From positions 7,068,001-7,132,000 of the forward strand of contig NZ_CP063373.1 in assembly GCF_015160855.1 (NCBI RefSeq): a DNA stretch of 64,000 bases. Reading direction: 5' to 3'. This DNA is from Streptomyces ferrugineus. GTDB lineage: Bacteria; Actinomycetota; Actinomycetes; Streptomycetales; Streptomycetaceae. The notes beneath the pieces were generated by a model that saw only the letters and a list, made by a program, of their open reading frames with translations, did no database searches and was not told the origin of the DNA. Positions within the stretch are counted from its first letter, which is position 1. The number at the start of each line of letters is the position of its first letter. Position numbers and translations under genes: made by a program. Shown here in pieces: positions 34,376-43,315 of this stretch.

Positions 34376-35814
34376 GTCGGTTTCTCGCTCCTGTTTCCCA
34401 TGTCGTATTTCCCATGCCGTACGGAAGGTCGGCGGCGGCTGGCGCCGTCCGGGGTGCGGATGGTGAGTCCGGCCTTCTCGGCCGCGTCGAAGGAGTCGTC
34501 CACGGCGACCACCTCGCGGCCGGCGGCGTCCAGCAGGGAAGCGGCGATGGCCGCGCGCATGCCGCCCGCGCAGTGCACCCACACCTCGCCGTCGGGCACC
34601 TCGTGCAGTCGGCGGTGCAGGGTGTGGATCGGAATGTGGACCGAGCCGGCGATGTGTCCGCCCGCCCGCTCCGAGTCGCGCCGCACGTCGAGGACGGCGA
34701 CTTGCTCGGCCGGACGCCGGTCCGCGAGATCGGCGAAGGACGCCCGTGGGAAGGAGACCGGCTTGTCGCCGTCGCGCACCCAGTCGGCGGGCTCGCCGGT
34801 GGCGGCTGCAGCCGGCCGGTCGATGCCCACCCGGGCCAGCTCGCGCTGGGCGGCGGCCAGTTGCCCGGCCGACTCGGCGAGCAGGGTGACCGGCTTGCCC
34901 CACGGGATCAGCCAGGCCAGATAGGTGGCGAGCTGCCCCTCCGCCTCGAAGTTGAACGAGCCCGCCACATGCCCTTCCGCGAACGCGACGCGGTTGCGCA
35001 GGTCCACCACCCACTCCCCCGCCGCCAGCCGGCCGGCGATCTCCTCGGCGTCGGCCACCGCGGGCGGGGTCAGGTCGACCGGGGCGGGTCCGGCGGCGTT
35101 GACCGGGCCCATGTGCGCGTAGTAGGCGGGGATGTCGTCCAGGCCGGCCAGCAGTTCGGCGACGAACGTGTCCACGTCCCTGGTGAGGGCCTCGTTGGAG
35201 ACCTTCTCCTCGCCGATGGTCGTGTCGCTGCCCTCGGCCTGGGAGGAGGAGCAGAAACTGCCGAATCCGTGCGTCGGCAGGACGGCCGTGTCGTCGGGCA
35301 GTTCCGCGGCCAGCCGGTGCGCGGAGGCGTGCTGCTCCCGGGCCAGCCGCTCGGTCAGCCGCGGCTCGACCAGGTCGGGCCGTCCTACGGTGCCGATCAG
35401 CAGCGAGCCGCCGGTGAACACCGCGACCGCCGCGCCGTTCCGCTCCAGCGCGTAGGAGGTGTGGTGCGGGGTGTGACCGGGGGTCGACAGCGCGCGCAGC
35501 ACGAGGCCGGCGGCGGCGTCGATCTCGGTGCGGTCGCCGTCGTGCACCGGGACGCGTGCGAAGGAGACGCGGGCTCCGGCGGGCACCAGGTACGCCGCGC
35601 CCGTGAGCCGGGCCAGCTCCCATCCGCCGGTGACGTAGTCGTTGTGCACATGCGTCTCGACGACGTGCGAGATCCGCACTCCGCGTCGAGCGGCCGCCGC
35701 GATCATCCGATCGACGTCGCGCGGCGGATCGACCGCCACGGCCGTGCGCTTGCCGCCCGCCAGATAGCTCCGGTTGCCGAGCCCCGACACCTCGATCGTG
35801 TCGACGAAGAACAC
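34372..35814 (-). CDS. CstB-like persulfide dioxygenase-rhodanese fusion, second copy
   Basis: The 480-residue protein has an N-terminal metallo-beta-lactamase domain with THVHNDYVTGG, STPGHTPHHTSY and TGGSLLIGTVGRPDL. A middle rhodanese fold without cysteine follows (TLLAESAGQLAA), then a C-terminal rhodanese with VHCAGGMRAAIAAS. The THVHND motif differs from the THFHAD of the paralogue at 27934. GTG 35814 has AAGGGAG about 8 nt upstream; longer in-frame starts would run through the operators. It heads a coupled operon with a rhodanese and a TauE exporter. The divergence in sequence and motifs suggests different substrate preference or timing. Confidence 0.88.
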   Translation of the reverse strand: MFFVDTIEVSGLGNRSYLAGGKRTAVAVDPPRDVDRMIAAAARRGVRISHVVETHVHNDYVTGGWELARLTGAAYLVPAGARVSFARVPVHDGDRTEIDAAAGLVLRALSTPGHTPHHTSYALERNGAAVAVFTGGSLLIGTVGRPDLVEPRLTERLAREQHASAHRLAAELPDDTAVLPTHGFGSFCSSSQAEGSDTTIGEEKVSNEALTRDVDTFVAELLAGLDDIPAYYAHMGPVNAAGPAPVDLTPPAVADAEEIAGRLAAGEWVVDLRNRVAFAEGHVAGSFNFEAEGQLATYLAWLIPWGKPVTLLAESAGQLAAAQRELARVGIDRPAAAATGEPADWVRDGDKPVSFPRASFADLADRRPAEQVAVLDVRRDSERAGGHIAGSVHIPIHTLHRRLHEVPDGEVWVHCAGGMRAAIAASLLDAAGREVVAVDDSFDAAEKAGLTIRTPDGASRRRPSVRHGKYDMGNRSEKPT

Positions 35815-35837
35815 GAGGTACTCCCTTCCGGTGAGAA

Positions 35838-35853
35838 TTACCCCAGGGGGTAT
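35838..35853. promoter_or_regulatory. CstR-type operator 7, TTACCCCAGGGGGTAT
   Basis: A 16-bp site 24 bp upstream of the second dioxygenase fusion start, in the divergent spacer shared with the DUF302 gene. Confidence 0.75.
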
Positions 35854-35870
35854 ACCTCCGAAGGTAACAT

Positions 35871-35886
35871 GTACCCCGGGGGGTAT
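35871..35886. promoter_or_regulatory. CstR-type operator 8, GTACCCCGGGGGGTAT
   Basis: A 16-bp site 33 bp (start to start) from operator 7, about three helical turns, so two repressor tetramers could sit on the same face. It is 100 bp upstream of the DUF302 start. Confidence 0.75.
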
Positions 35887-35986
35887 TCCAAGGGGCAGGG
35901 AAAGCCCCGGGGAACACCTCACGAGTACCTCGCACAGGACCGGACACCCGTCCCGCTCGCGCGAGCCGACGAGAAAGGCCACCACC

Positions 35987-36391
35987 ATGCGCTACGACCG
36001 CACGGTCCGCCTCGACACCGACTTCGCCACCGCCGTCGCCCGCACCCGCGACGCCCTGGCCGCCCAGGGCTTCGGCATCCTCACCGAGATCGACGTCACC
36101 GCCACCCTCAAGGCGAAGCTCGACCACGACATGGAGGACTACGTCATCCTCGGCGCCTGCAACCCGTCACTGGCCCACCGCGCCCTGGACACCGACCGCT
36201 CCATCGGTCTGCTACTGCCGTGCAACGTGGTCGTCCGCAGGGACGGCGACCGCACCGCCGTACAGGCCCTGGACCCGAACACGATGGTCGCCCTCACCGA
36301 ACTGGACGCCCTGCGCCCAGTCGCCGAGGAGGCCACCCGCCGCCTGGACGCGGCCCTGGGCTCGCTGAGCGGGGCCGAGGCCGAGAGCTGA
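35987..36391 (+). CDS. DUF302-domain protein
   Basis: This 134-residue cytosolic protein covers almost exactly one DUF302 domain: the family patterns TRDALAAQGFGILTEIDV, YVILGACNPSLAHRAL and IGLLLPCNVVVR are clear. The domain is widespread next to sulfur and metal stress genes but has no established activity. Two cysteines (in GACNP and LPCNV) are conserved in the family. ATG 35987 follows GAGAAAGG. The divergent CstR-type operators show that it belongs to the island; a role in binding reactive sulfur is possible but unproven. Confidence 0.88.
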   Translation: MRYDRTVRLDTDFATAVARTRDALAAQGFGILTEIDVTATLKAKLDHDMEDYVILGACNPSLAHRALDTDRSIGLLLPCNVVVRRDGDRTAVQALDPNTMVALTELDALRPVAEEATRRLDAALGSLSGAEAES

Positions 36392-36439
36392 CCTCACCGC
36401 GAGCGACCCTGCCGATACCGGAAGGCGCCATCTCACGCG

Positions 36440-36740
36440 GAGCCACGCCACCGCCACCGGTGCCGGAGCCCTGGGGCTTCCCCGTCGCCGTGGGGCTGTC
36501 CGGCCAGGTGACCCGGCATGCGCTGACCGATGCCAACGAGCCGCCTCATACACAAGCTGACCGAAACGGCCACCGCTCCGGGCACCTGGCCGACGCACCG
36601 CCGCAAGGGACTGGGCAGCCTGGTCATGCGAACACTGGCGAACACCGCCGTCGACGGGGGCTCCTCGGCGGCGGTGCCAGGTGCGACGGTCGAGGGGCGA
36701 GCACTGTACGAGTCCCTGGGCTGGCGCACCCACGGCCCGC
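36440..36740 (+). pseudogene. Frameshifted GNAT acetyltransferase remnant
   Basis: From about 36590 one frame reads THRRKGLGSLVMRTLAN and GRALYESLGWRTHGPLTGLV, the acetyl-CoA-binding and C-terminal parts of a GNAT N-acetyltransferase. A plausible upstream part (EPWGFPVAVGLSGQVTRHAL, near 36465-36530) is in a different frame, and no complete N-terminus is present. A frameshift and truncation are the likely explanation. Confidence 0.5.
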
Positions 36741-36826
36741 TGACGGGCCTGGTCCGCGATGTGCCACCGGAACGCCGAGTGAAGTCAACTCGGTACGACC
36801 CGGCATGCGTGTCTCCACGGTGTGGC

Positions 36827-37588
36827 TTATCGAGCCATCCGGTCAGGCCCAGCCGATGACCGGTCGCTCGACTCCTCCTGAGGTCCGCGGCAGGTGCACC
36901 CGGAGGCGCAGCCGCAGTCGTCCGTGGCCGCCTCGGAGACGCCCGTGACCGGCACGGCGCAGCACGTGTGGCCGCGCCACGCCTCCCTGCCCTCCTTGAC
37001 CGCGACGGCCGCGATCACCAGCGCGGCGATCGGGTCCGCCCACGACCACCCGAAGAGGGAGTTGGCGAGCAGCCCGACGAGGAGGACCGCCGACAGGTAG
37101 GTGCACAGCAGGGTCTGCTTGGAGTCGGCGACGGCCGAGGCGGAGCCCAGTTCGCGTCCGGCGCGGCGCTGGGCGGCCGAGAGGAACGGCATGACCGCCA
37201 GGGAGAGCGCGGCGAGCACGATGCCCGGTGTCGAGTGCTCGGCCTCGCCGGTGCCGGTCAGGGCGCGGACCGATTCGACGGTGACGTAGGCGGCCAGGGC
37301 GAAGAACGAGATCGCGATGATCCGCAGTGCGGTCTTCTCGCGCGCTTCGCGTACGGCGTGCTCACGTGCCGAGAACTGCCAGGCGACGGCCGCGGCCGAG
37401 GAGACCTCGATGACGGAGTCGAGGCCGAAGCCGACCAGGGCGGTGGAGGAGGCGATGGTGCCGGCGGTGATCGCGACGATCGCCTCGACGACGTTGTAGG
37501 TGATGGTCACCGCGACCAGAAGCCGTATGCGCCGGGCCAGTTGGGCACGCCGGCTCGGGGTGGGGCCCAGGGATATCGGCTCGGGCAT
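36827..37588 (-). CDS. Cation diffusion facilitator-type efflux protein with Cys-rich tail
   Basis: The 253-residue membrane protein has about six helices, the CDF-like metal motif region GFGLDSVIEVSSAAAVAW in TM2 and ADPIAALVIAAVAVKEG in the later part. The C-terminal tail is rich in cysteine (GHTCC, DDCGCASGCTC), a possible soft-metal-binding segment. ATG 37588 overlaps the stop of the ArsR-family gene, so the two form an operon and the repressor likely controls export of Zn, Cd or a similar cation. The stretch is near the sulfur island but carries no CstR-type site. Confidence 0.85.
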   Translation of the reverse strand: MPEPISLGPTPSRRAQLARRIRLLVAVTITYNVVEAIVAITAGTIASSTALVGFGLDSVIEVSSAAAVAWQFSAREHAVREAREKTALRIIAISFFALAAYVTVESVRALTGTGEAEHSTPGIVLAALSLAVMPFLSAAQRRAGRELGSASAVADSKQTLLCTYLSAVLLVGLLANSLFGWSWADPIAALVIAAVAVKEGREAWRGHTCCAVPVTGVSEAATDDCGCASGCTCRGPQEESSDRSSAGPDRMAR

Positions 37589-37923
37589 CAGCAGCAGCCC
37601 TTCTCCTCCGCGTCGAGGCAGGTGCGGTCCGCCTCGACGGCGAGGACCGCTCCGCGCAGGTCGTCCAGGGCGTGACCGAGGCGGGCGTCGGCCAGTTCGT
37701 AGCGCACGCGTCGGCCTTCGGGGAGGGCGACGACGATGCCGCAGTCGCGCAGACAGGCCAGATGGTTCGACAGCCGGGTGCGCGAGATCTCCAACTCCTC
37801 GGCCAGATCGGCCGGGTGAGCAGGCGCTTCGCGCAGGGCGAGCAGGATCCGGCAGCGGATCGGGTCGGCGAGCGCGCGGCCGAAGCGGGCGAGGGCGTCG
37901 ATGTCTGCGGCGATGGTGAGCAC
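37588..37923 (-). CDS. ArsR/SmtB-family metal-sensing repressor (CmtR-like)
   Basis: The 111-residue winged-helix protein has the ArsR pattern LADPIRCRILLALREAPAHPADLAEEL and the recognition helix ISRTRLSNHLACLRDCGIV. Cysteines at the recognition helix (LACLRDC) and in the C-terminal tail (RTCLDAEEKGCC) match the Cd/Pb-sensing CmtR arrangement. GTG 37923 is the likely start. It is translationally coupled to the CDF gene. An operator-like repeat lies 18 bp upstream, supporting autoregulation. Confidence 0.9.
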   Translation of the reverse strand: MLTIAADIDALARFGRALADPIRCRILLALREAPAHPADLAEELEISRTRLSNHLACLRDCGIVVALPEGRRVRYELADARLGHALDDLRGAVLAVEADRTCLDAEEKGCC

Positions 37924-37940
37924 GGCTCAACAGTACACGG

Positions 37941-37965
37941 AATCCTGAATCCAGGAAATCCTGAA
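37941..37965. promoter_or_regulatory. Probable ArsR-family operator
   Basis: Two direct copies of AATCCTGAA (37941-37949, 37957-37965) plus the inverted repeat TCCTG/CAGGA (37943-37956) lie just upstream of the repressor start. The region is locally A+T-rich. Confidence 0.6.
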
Positions 37966-38057
37966 CTACAGGGCTCCCCCCCGACGACCCGGTGGGTGAG
38001 TCACCACGCGGCCACCACGCGGCCCTTGCCCGGCCCTCGGTCAGGGTTCATCCCGCG

Positions 38058-38475
38058 ATGGACACCGGCGTGGTCGAACTGGGTGCGGTCGATGTGGCCG
38101 AGATGCTCGACGATGCTCGACCTCGCCGCGCGGACCGGACCGGGACCTTTCTGGCCCCGCGCCCACGAACTCGGCACCTGTCTCGGCATCCGCGACGACG
38201 GTCGGCTGGTGGCCATGGCGGGCGAACGGCTCCGGCCTCCCGGGTGGGCCGAGATCAGCGCCGTCCGCACGGCCCCCGAGGCACGCGGGCAGGGCCACGC
38301 GGCCCGTCTGGTGAGCGCGCTCGCCGCACTCATCCGGTCCCGGCACGAGCGTCCCTTCCCGCACGTGGCCGAGACCAACACCGCCGCGATCGCGCTCTGC
38401 GAACGGCTCGGCTTCGAAGGCCGCGAGCACGTGACCTTCCGCGGCTTCCGCACACCGGCGGGCCGCGGTTCCTGA
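38058..38475 (+). pseudogene. GNAT acetyltransferase gene disrupted by a 10-bp tandem duplication
   Basis: The frame from ATG 38058 reads MDTGVVELGAVDVAEMLD and then loses the family pattern. The frame that continues is LAARTGPGPFWPRAHELG, followed by VAMAGERLRPPGWAEISAV, the acetyl-CoA motif RGQGHAARLV and AETNTAAIALCERLGFEG. The shift coincides exactly with two adjacent copies of gatgctcgac (38102-38111, 38112-38121). Removing one copy joins EMLD to LAAR in frame. The gene is therefore inactive unless translation starts within the duplicated copy. Confidence 0.78.
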
Positions 38476-38871
38476 CCGAGCCGGCCTTCGGCACCCCGGG
38501 CACCCGCGCCTCGGGCCGCGCCCTGCTCGCCGAGGTCCCGGTGACCCCGACCACCCCGCCGTCGGCTTCGTCCCGACCGGCTCGACCCGCTCGGCCGGTG
38601 AGGGCCGTCCGGGCCTTCACCAGGGGCCCATCGGCCCTTGGCTCCGATCATGGCGCGAGGGACGGTAGACACAGGAGCGGCACCGATCCCCCGCGGTGTC
38701 GCTCCGTCCGCGCGCGGGCCGAGTGGTGCAGCACCGCGTGGGTGACCCGGCCCAACCGCGGCCCGAGGTGCCGGTGGTGCCGCTCGGCGCCGATGACCCC
38801 GCGCGGTGGGCGGATCTGGTCTTACCCACGCTGCCGACCGCCGTGGCCCCCTGCCGGAGGCGGGCTCTGGA
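38476..38871. other. Intergenic region between the GNAT pseudogene and pflA
   Basis: 396 bases without a supported gene. A short plus-strand frame near 38770-38870 (PEVPVVPLGADDPARWADLV) may be a remnant but I cannot assign it. Confidence 0.35.
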
Positions 38872-39609
38872 TCAGTAGGCCGGCACGCCGTGCGCCCGGA
38901 AGCGGGCGCGGACGCGCTCGATCAGGTCGGGGCCGGGGACGGGGGTCTCGCGCAGCGGGAACGGGACGCCGAGGGCGTCGTACTTCGCGGCGCCGAGCTT
39001 GTGGAACGGCAGGACGTCCACGCGGTCGACCGAGCCGAGGCCCGCCACGAAGCGGGCCAGGCCCGCTATGGACTCCGGCTGGTCCGTCCAGCCGGGCACC
39101 AGGACGTAGCGGATCCACATCGGGATCCCCAGCCGGTCGAGGCGGGTGGCGAAGTCGAGGGTGGGCGCGAGGTCGCCGCCGGTCAGCCGTCGATAGGTCT
39201 TGACGTCGAAGGACTTGATGTCCAGCAGGACCAGGTCGGTGTCGGAGAGGAGTTCGTCGCCGGCACGGGCGCCGAGGAGGCCGGAGGTGTCGAGTGCGGT
39301 GTGCAGGCCGGCCTGCTTGCAGCGGCGCAGGACCTCGCCGGTGAATGCGGACTGGAGCAGCGGTTCGCCACCCGTGACGGTCACTCCGCCGCCGGCCGCG
39401 GTGATGAACGCGCGGTACTTCTCGATCCGCGCCATCACCTCGTCTACCGTGGTCTCCCTGCCGTCGCGCATGTGCCAGGTGTCGGGGTTGGCGCAGTACA
39501 GGCAGCGCAGCGGACAGCCGGAGAGGAAGAGGACGAACCGGGTCCCGGGACCGTCCACGCCGGTGGACAGGTCCCAGGAGTGGATCCGGGCTCTCACCGC
39601 GGTCCTCAC
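38872..39609 (-). CDS. pflA: Pyruvate formate-lyase-activating enzyme (radical SAM)
   Basis: The 245-residue radical SAM enzyme has the CxxxCxxC cluster motif as CPLRCLYC after FLSGC, the GGEP SAM motif (VTGGEPLLQ) and the sequence VLLDIKSFD typical of glycyl-radical activases. It abstracts hydrogen from a glycine of PflB to generate the glycyl radical. GTG 39609 overlaps the pflB stop (GTGA), so activator and enzyme are made together. It needs reduced flavodoxin or ferredoxin and anaerobic conditions. Confidence 0.94.
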   Translation of the reverse strand: MRTAVRARIHSWDLSTGVDGPGTRFVLFLSGCPLRCLYCANPDTWHMRDGRETTVDEVMARIEKYRAFITAAGGGVTVTGGEPLLQSAFTGEVLRRCKQAGLHTALDTSGLLGARAGDELLSDTDLVLLDIKSFDVKTYRRLTGGDLAPTLDFATRLDRLGIPMWIRYVLVPGWTDQPESIAGLARFVAGLGSVDRVDVLPFHKLGAAKYDALGVPFPLRETPVPGPDLIERVRARFRAHGVPAY

Positions 39610-41876
39610 AACGACCCGTGGAAGGTGCGGCTGATCACGTCGAGTTGCTGCTCACGGGTCAGCCGCACGAAGTTCACGGCGTACCCGGAGACACGGACGG
39701 TCAGGTCCGGGTACTTCTCCGGGTGCTCCATCGCGTCCTGGAGCGTGCTGCGGTCCAGGACGTTGACGTTCATGTGGAAGCCGCCCTCGGCCATGTACGC
39801 GTCGAGGATGCCGACCAGGTGCCCGGCGCGCTCCTCGGGGCAGTGGCCCAGTCCCTCCGGGGTGATCGTCGTGGTCAGGGAGATGCCGTCACGGGCGTGG
39901 TCGTACGGCAGCTTGGCCACCGAGAGCGCGGAGGCGGCCACCCCGTGCCGGTCGCGGCCGTTCATCGGGTTGGCGCCGGGGGCGAAGGGCTGTCCGGCGC
40001 GGCGGCCGTCGGGGGTGTTGCCGGTGTGCTTGCCGTAGACGACGTTCGAGGTGATCGTCAGCACGGACTGGGTGTGCTCGGCGTCCCGGTGGGTGGGGTG
40101 CTCGCGCACCCGTGCCATGAACGACTCCACCAGGCCGACGGCGATGCTGTCGGCGCGGTCGTCGTTGTTGCCGTAGGCCGGGTACTCGCCCTCGACCTCG
40201 TAGTCCACGGCCAGGCCGGTGGCGTCCCGGATCACCTTCACGCGCGCGTGCCGGACCGCGGACAGACTGTCGGCGGCCACCGACAGGCCGGCGATGCCGC
40301 AGGCCATGAAGCGGTGCACCGGGTGGTCGTGCAGGGCCATCTCGATGCGCTCGTAGGCGTACTTGTCGTGCATGTGGTGGATGACGTTGAGCGCGTCCAC
40401 ATAGGTCCGGGCGAGCCAGTCCAGCACCCGGTCGTACGCGGCTGTGAGCTCGTCGTAGTCCAGGTACTCGCCCGTCAGCGGGGGCATCTCGGGGGTGATC
40501 TGCTCGCCGGTCATCTCGTCCCGGCCGCCGTTGACCGCGTACAGCAGCGCCTTGGCGAGGTTGACCCGGGCGCCGAAGAACTGCATCTGCCGGCCGACGG
40601 CCATCGCCGACACACAGCACGCGATCGCGGTGTCGTCGCCCGTGCACGGTCGCAGCAGTTCGTCGGACTGGTACTGGACGGCGCTGGTGTCGACGGAGAC
40701 CTGGGCGCAGAACTCCTTGAACCCGGAGGGCAGCGCCGGCGACCACAGCACCGTCAGGTTCGGCTCCGGTGCCGGGCCCAGGTTGTAGAGGGTCTGCAGG
40801 AAGCGGAAGGACGTGCGGGTGACCAGCGGGCGGCCGTCGGCGCCGATGCCGCCGATGGACTCCGTCACCCAGGTCGGGTCGCCGGAGAACAGGGCGTCGT
40901 AGTCGGGGGTGCGCAGGAACCGTACGATCCGCAGCTTGATCACGAAGTCGTCGATCAGCTCCTGGGCGCGGGTCTCGTCGATGAGGCCCTCCGTCAGGTC
41001 CCGCTGGAGATAGACGTCGAGGAAGGTCGACGTGCGCCCCAGGGACATGGCGGCGCCGTTCTGCTCCTTCACGGCGGCGAGATAGCCGAGGTAGAGCCAC
41101 TGCACGGCCTCGTGGGCGGTGGTGGCGGGGCGGGAGACGTCACAGCCGTAGGTGGCGGCCATCCGGGTCAGCTCGCCCAGTGCCCTGATCTGCTCGGCGA
41201 GTTCCTCGCGGTCGCGGATGACGTCGGCGGTGGAGGGCCGGCCGTCCAGCAGGGCCCGCTCGGCCTTCTTGGCCTCGATCAGCCGGTCCGTGCCGTAGAG
41301 CGCCACCCGGCGGTAGTCGCCGATGATCCGGCCACGGCCGTAGGCGTCGGGCAGGCCGGTGATGATGCCGGCCTTGCGGGCGGCCCGCATCTCGGGCGTG
41401 TACGCGTCGAAGACGCCGTCGTTGTGGGTCTTGCGGTACGTGCCGAAGACGCGCGTGACGAACGGGTCGGGTTCGTAGCCGTACGCCTTCAGGCCGTTCT
41501 CGACCATCCGCAGCCCGCCGTTCGGCATGATCGCGCGCTTCAGCGGGGCGTCGGTCTGGAGGCCGACGATCAGTTCGCGGTCACGGTCGATGTAGCCGGG
41601 GGCGTGCGAGGTGATCGTGGCGGGGGTGGCGGTGTCGACGTCGAGGATTCCCCTCGCACGCTCCTGTGGGAAAAGAGCACTGACCTTCTCCCAGACGGCG
41701 CGGGTGCGGTCGGTGGGGCCGGTCAGGAAGGACGCGTCGCCTTCGTACGGCGTGTAGTTGTCCTGGATGAAGCCGCGCACGTCGACGCGCTCGCGCCACT
41801 GCGTGCCGGCGAAGGCGCGCCAAGCACCGGCCGTCCGGTTCTCTGCGGTCACGGTCACGGTCTCGGTGACGGTCAT
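39606..41876 (-). CDS. pflB: Formate C-acetyltransferase (pyruvate formate-lyase)
   Basis: The 756-residue glycyl-radical enzyme converts pyruvate and CoA to acetyl-CoA and formate. The two adjacent catalytic cysteines are in [11 protein letters not shown] and the glycyl radical site in RVSGYAVNF, 25 residues from the end, as in the 760-residue E. coli enzyme. ATG 41876 follows AAAGGTAGG; the ATG at 41894 lies before that site. Oxygen cleaves the activated enzyme, so its presence in a streptomycete implies use in hypoxic mycelium or spores. The upstream DNA is occupied within about 60-130 bp by an IS110 element, so the original promoter may be lost or replaced. Confidence 0.95.
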   Translation of the reverse strand: MTVTETVTVTAENRTAGAWRAFAGTQWRERVDVRGFIQDNYTPYEGDASFLTGPTDRTRAVWEKVSALFPQERARGILDVDTATPATITSHAPGYIDRDRELIVGLQTDAPLKRAIMPNGGLRMVENGLKAYGYEPDPFVTRVFGTYRKTHNDGVFDAYTPEMRAARKAGIITGLPDAYGRGRIIGDYRRVALYGTDRLIEAKKAERALLDGRPSTADVIRDREELAEQIRALGELTRMAATYGCDVSRPATTAHEAVQWLYLGYLAAVKEQNGAAMSLGRTSTFLDVYLQRDLTEGLIDETRAQELIDDFVIKLRIVRFLRTPDYDALFSGDPTWVTESIGGIGADGRPLVTRTSFRFLQTLYNLGPAPEPNLTVLWSPALPSGFKEFCAQVSVDTSAVQYQSDELLRPCTGDDTAIACCVSAMAVGRQMQFFGARVNLAKALLYAVNGGRDEMTGEQITPEMPPLTGEYLDYDELTAAYDRVLDWLARTYVDALNVIHHMHDKYAYERIEMALHDHPVHRFMACGIAGLSVAADSLSAVRHARVKVIRDATGLAVDYEVEGEYPAYGNNDDRADSIAVGLVESFMARVREHPTHRDAEHTQSVLTITSNVVYGKHTGNTPDGRRAGQPFAPGANPMNGRDRHGVAASALSVAKLPYDHARDGISLTTTITPEGLGHCPEERAGHLVGILDAYMAEGGFHMNVNVLDRSTLQDAMEHPEKYPDLTVRVSGYAVNFVRLTREQQLDVISRTFHGSL

Positions 41877-41934
41877 CGGGGTCCTACCTTTCAAGGGGGT
41901 CAGAACTGGTCATTCGTAAGATCGGTGGGCCCAG

Positions 41935-43315
41935 GGGCTGCGGGTATGGCTGTCATCGGAGAGCCGTTGGATGGCTCAAGGAACTTGGCCGCCCGGAGCT
42001 CCGCGACGACTCGACCGCCAATTGGGAGATGCGACTCGATCGCTGTGTAGGACCACGCCGGCGAGGTCGTCTGCGGGATTGATCGACGACGAGCTGGCGG
42101 AGGTGACCGTGCCCCAGATCTGGGCCGGAGTGGACATCGGCAAGACGCATCACCACTGCGTGGTGATCAACACGAATGGTGAACGGCTGTTGTCCCGCCG
42201 CGTCCAGAACGACGAGTCCGACCTGTTTCAGCTGATCGGCGACGTGCTGGCGATATCCCCGGACGCGCTGTGGGCCGTCGACCTCAACCACGGCGGGGCC
42301 GCGCTGCTGCTCGGCTTGCTGGTCAACCACGGCCAGCCGGTGGCCTATCTGACCGGCTTCGCGGTTCATCGCGCGTCGGGCACCTACCGGGGCGAGGGGA
42401 AGACGGACGCCAAAGACGCCTTCGTCATCGCCGACCAGGCACGCGTCCGGCGTGACCTCGGCCTGCTTCGGCCGGGCGACGACATCGCCGTCGACCTGCG
42501 CACCCTGACCGCCCGTCGCCTGGATGTGGTCTTCGACCGAACCCGGCAGATCAACCGGCTGCGAGCCCAGCTCCTGGAAATCTTTCCCGGCCTGGAGCGG
42601 GCGCTGGACCTGACCCTCAAGGGGCCAGTCATGCTGCTGACCGGCTACCAGAGCCCGGCCGCCATCCGTCGCGCGGGTGTTCGGCGCATCGAGACCTGGC
42701 TGAAGAACCGTAAGGTCCGCGGCGCCGCAACGCTCGCCCGCACGGCCGTGGAGACCGCCCAGGGGCAACTGACCGCGTTGCCCGGGGAGAAGCTGGCTGC
42801 CGCCATGGTGGCCCGCCTCGCGAAGGCGGTCATGGACCTCGATGCAGAGATCGCGGAGCTGGAGACTCTCATCGAGGCGACATTTCGTCAGCACCCGCAC
42901 GCTGAGGTGATCCGCAGTCTGCCTGGCATGGGTCCCAGGCTCGGAGCGGAGTTCATCGCCGCTACCGGCGGCGACTTGGGTGTCTTCGGCAGCTCCGACC
43001 GCCTGGCCGGATTCGCCGGACTGGCTCCACAGCCACGCGATTCCGGTCGGGTCAGTGGAAACCTGCGCCGGCCTAAGCGATATCACCGTGGACTGCTGCG
43101 GACGCTGTATTTGTCGGCGATGGTCAGCCTGCAGTGCTGTCCGGCCTCGAAGGCCTACTACGACCGGAAGCGGCGGGAGGGCAAGGGACACAAGCAAGCA
43201 CTGCTGGCTCTCGCTCGCCGCCGGGTCAACGTGCTGTGGGCGATGATCCGTGACGGAGAGTGCTACCACGAGACACCTCCCGTCACACTCGCGGCTTGAC
43301 ATCACGATTGGGAAG
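41935..43315 (+). mobile_element. IS110-family insertion sequence (limits approximate)
   Basis: A full-length IS110 transposase gene lies here with about 170-200 bp of non-coding sequence before it and little after it. IS110 elements have no long terminal inverted repeats, so the ends cannot be fixed by eye. The left end lies between the pflB start and the transposase. The right end lies close after 43299, where the frame of a minus-strand small gene is entered. Confidence 0.7.
42109..43299 (+). CDS. IS110-family transposase
   Basis: The 396-residue transposase has the N-terminal DEDD (RuvC-like) domain beginning WAGVDIGKTHHHCVVI, with acids in AVDLNHGG and KTDAKDAFVIADQ. The C-terminal Transposase_20 domain follows (SLPGMGPRLGAEFIAATGGDLGVF and LAGFAGLAPQPRDSG), including the conserved serine region near SGRVSGNLRR. 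GTG 42109 has GGAGG 5 nt upstream; longer in-frame starts are unlikely. It is oriented opposite to pflBA. No frameshift or stop is seen, so it is probably active. Confidence 0.92.
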   Translation: MPQIWAGVDIGKTHHHCVVINTNGERLLSRRVQNDESDLFQLIGDVLAISPDALWAVDLNHGGAALLLGLLVNHGQPVAYLTGFAVHRASGTYRGEGKTDAKDAFVIADQARVRRDLGLLRPGDDIAVDLRTLTARRLDVVFDRTRQINRLRAQLLEIFPGLERALDLTLKGPVMLLTGYQSPAAIRRAGVRRIETWLKNRKVRGAATLARTAVETAQGQLTALPGEKLAAAMVARLAKAVMDLDAEIAELETLIEATFRQHPHAEVIRSLPGMGPRLGAEFIAATGGDLGVFGSSDRLAGFAGLAPQPRDSGRVSGNLRRPKRYHRGLLRTLYLSAMVSLQCCPASKAYYDRKRREGKGHKQALLALARRRVNVLWAMIRDGECYHETPPVTLAA

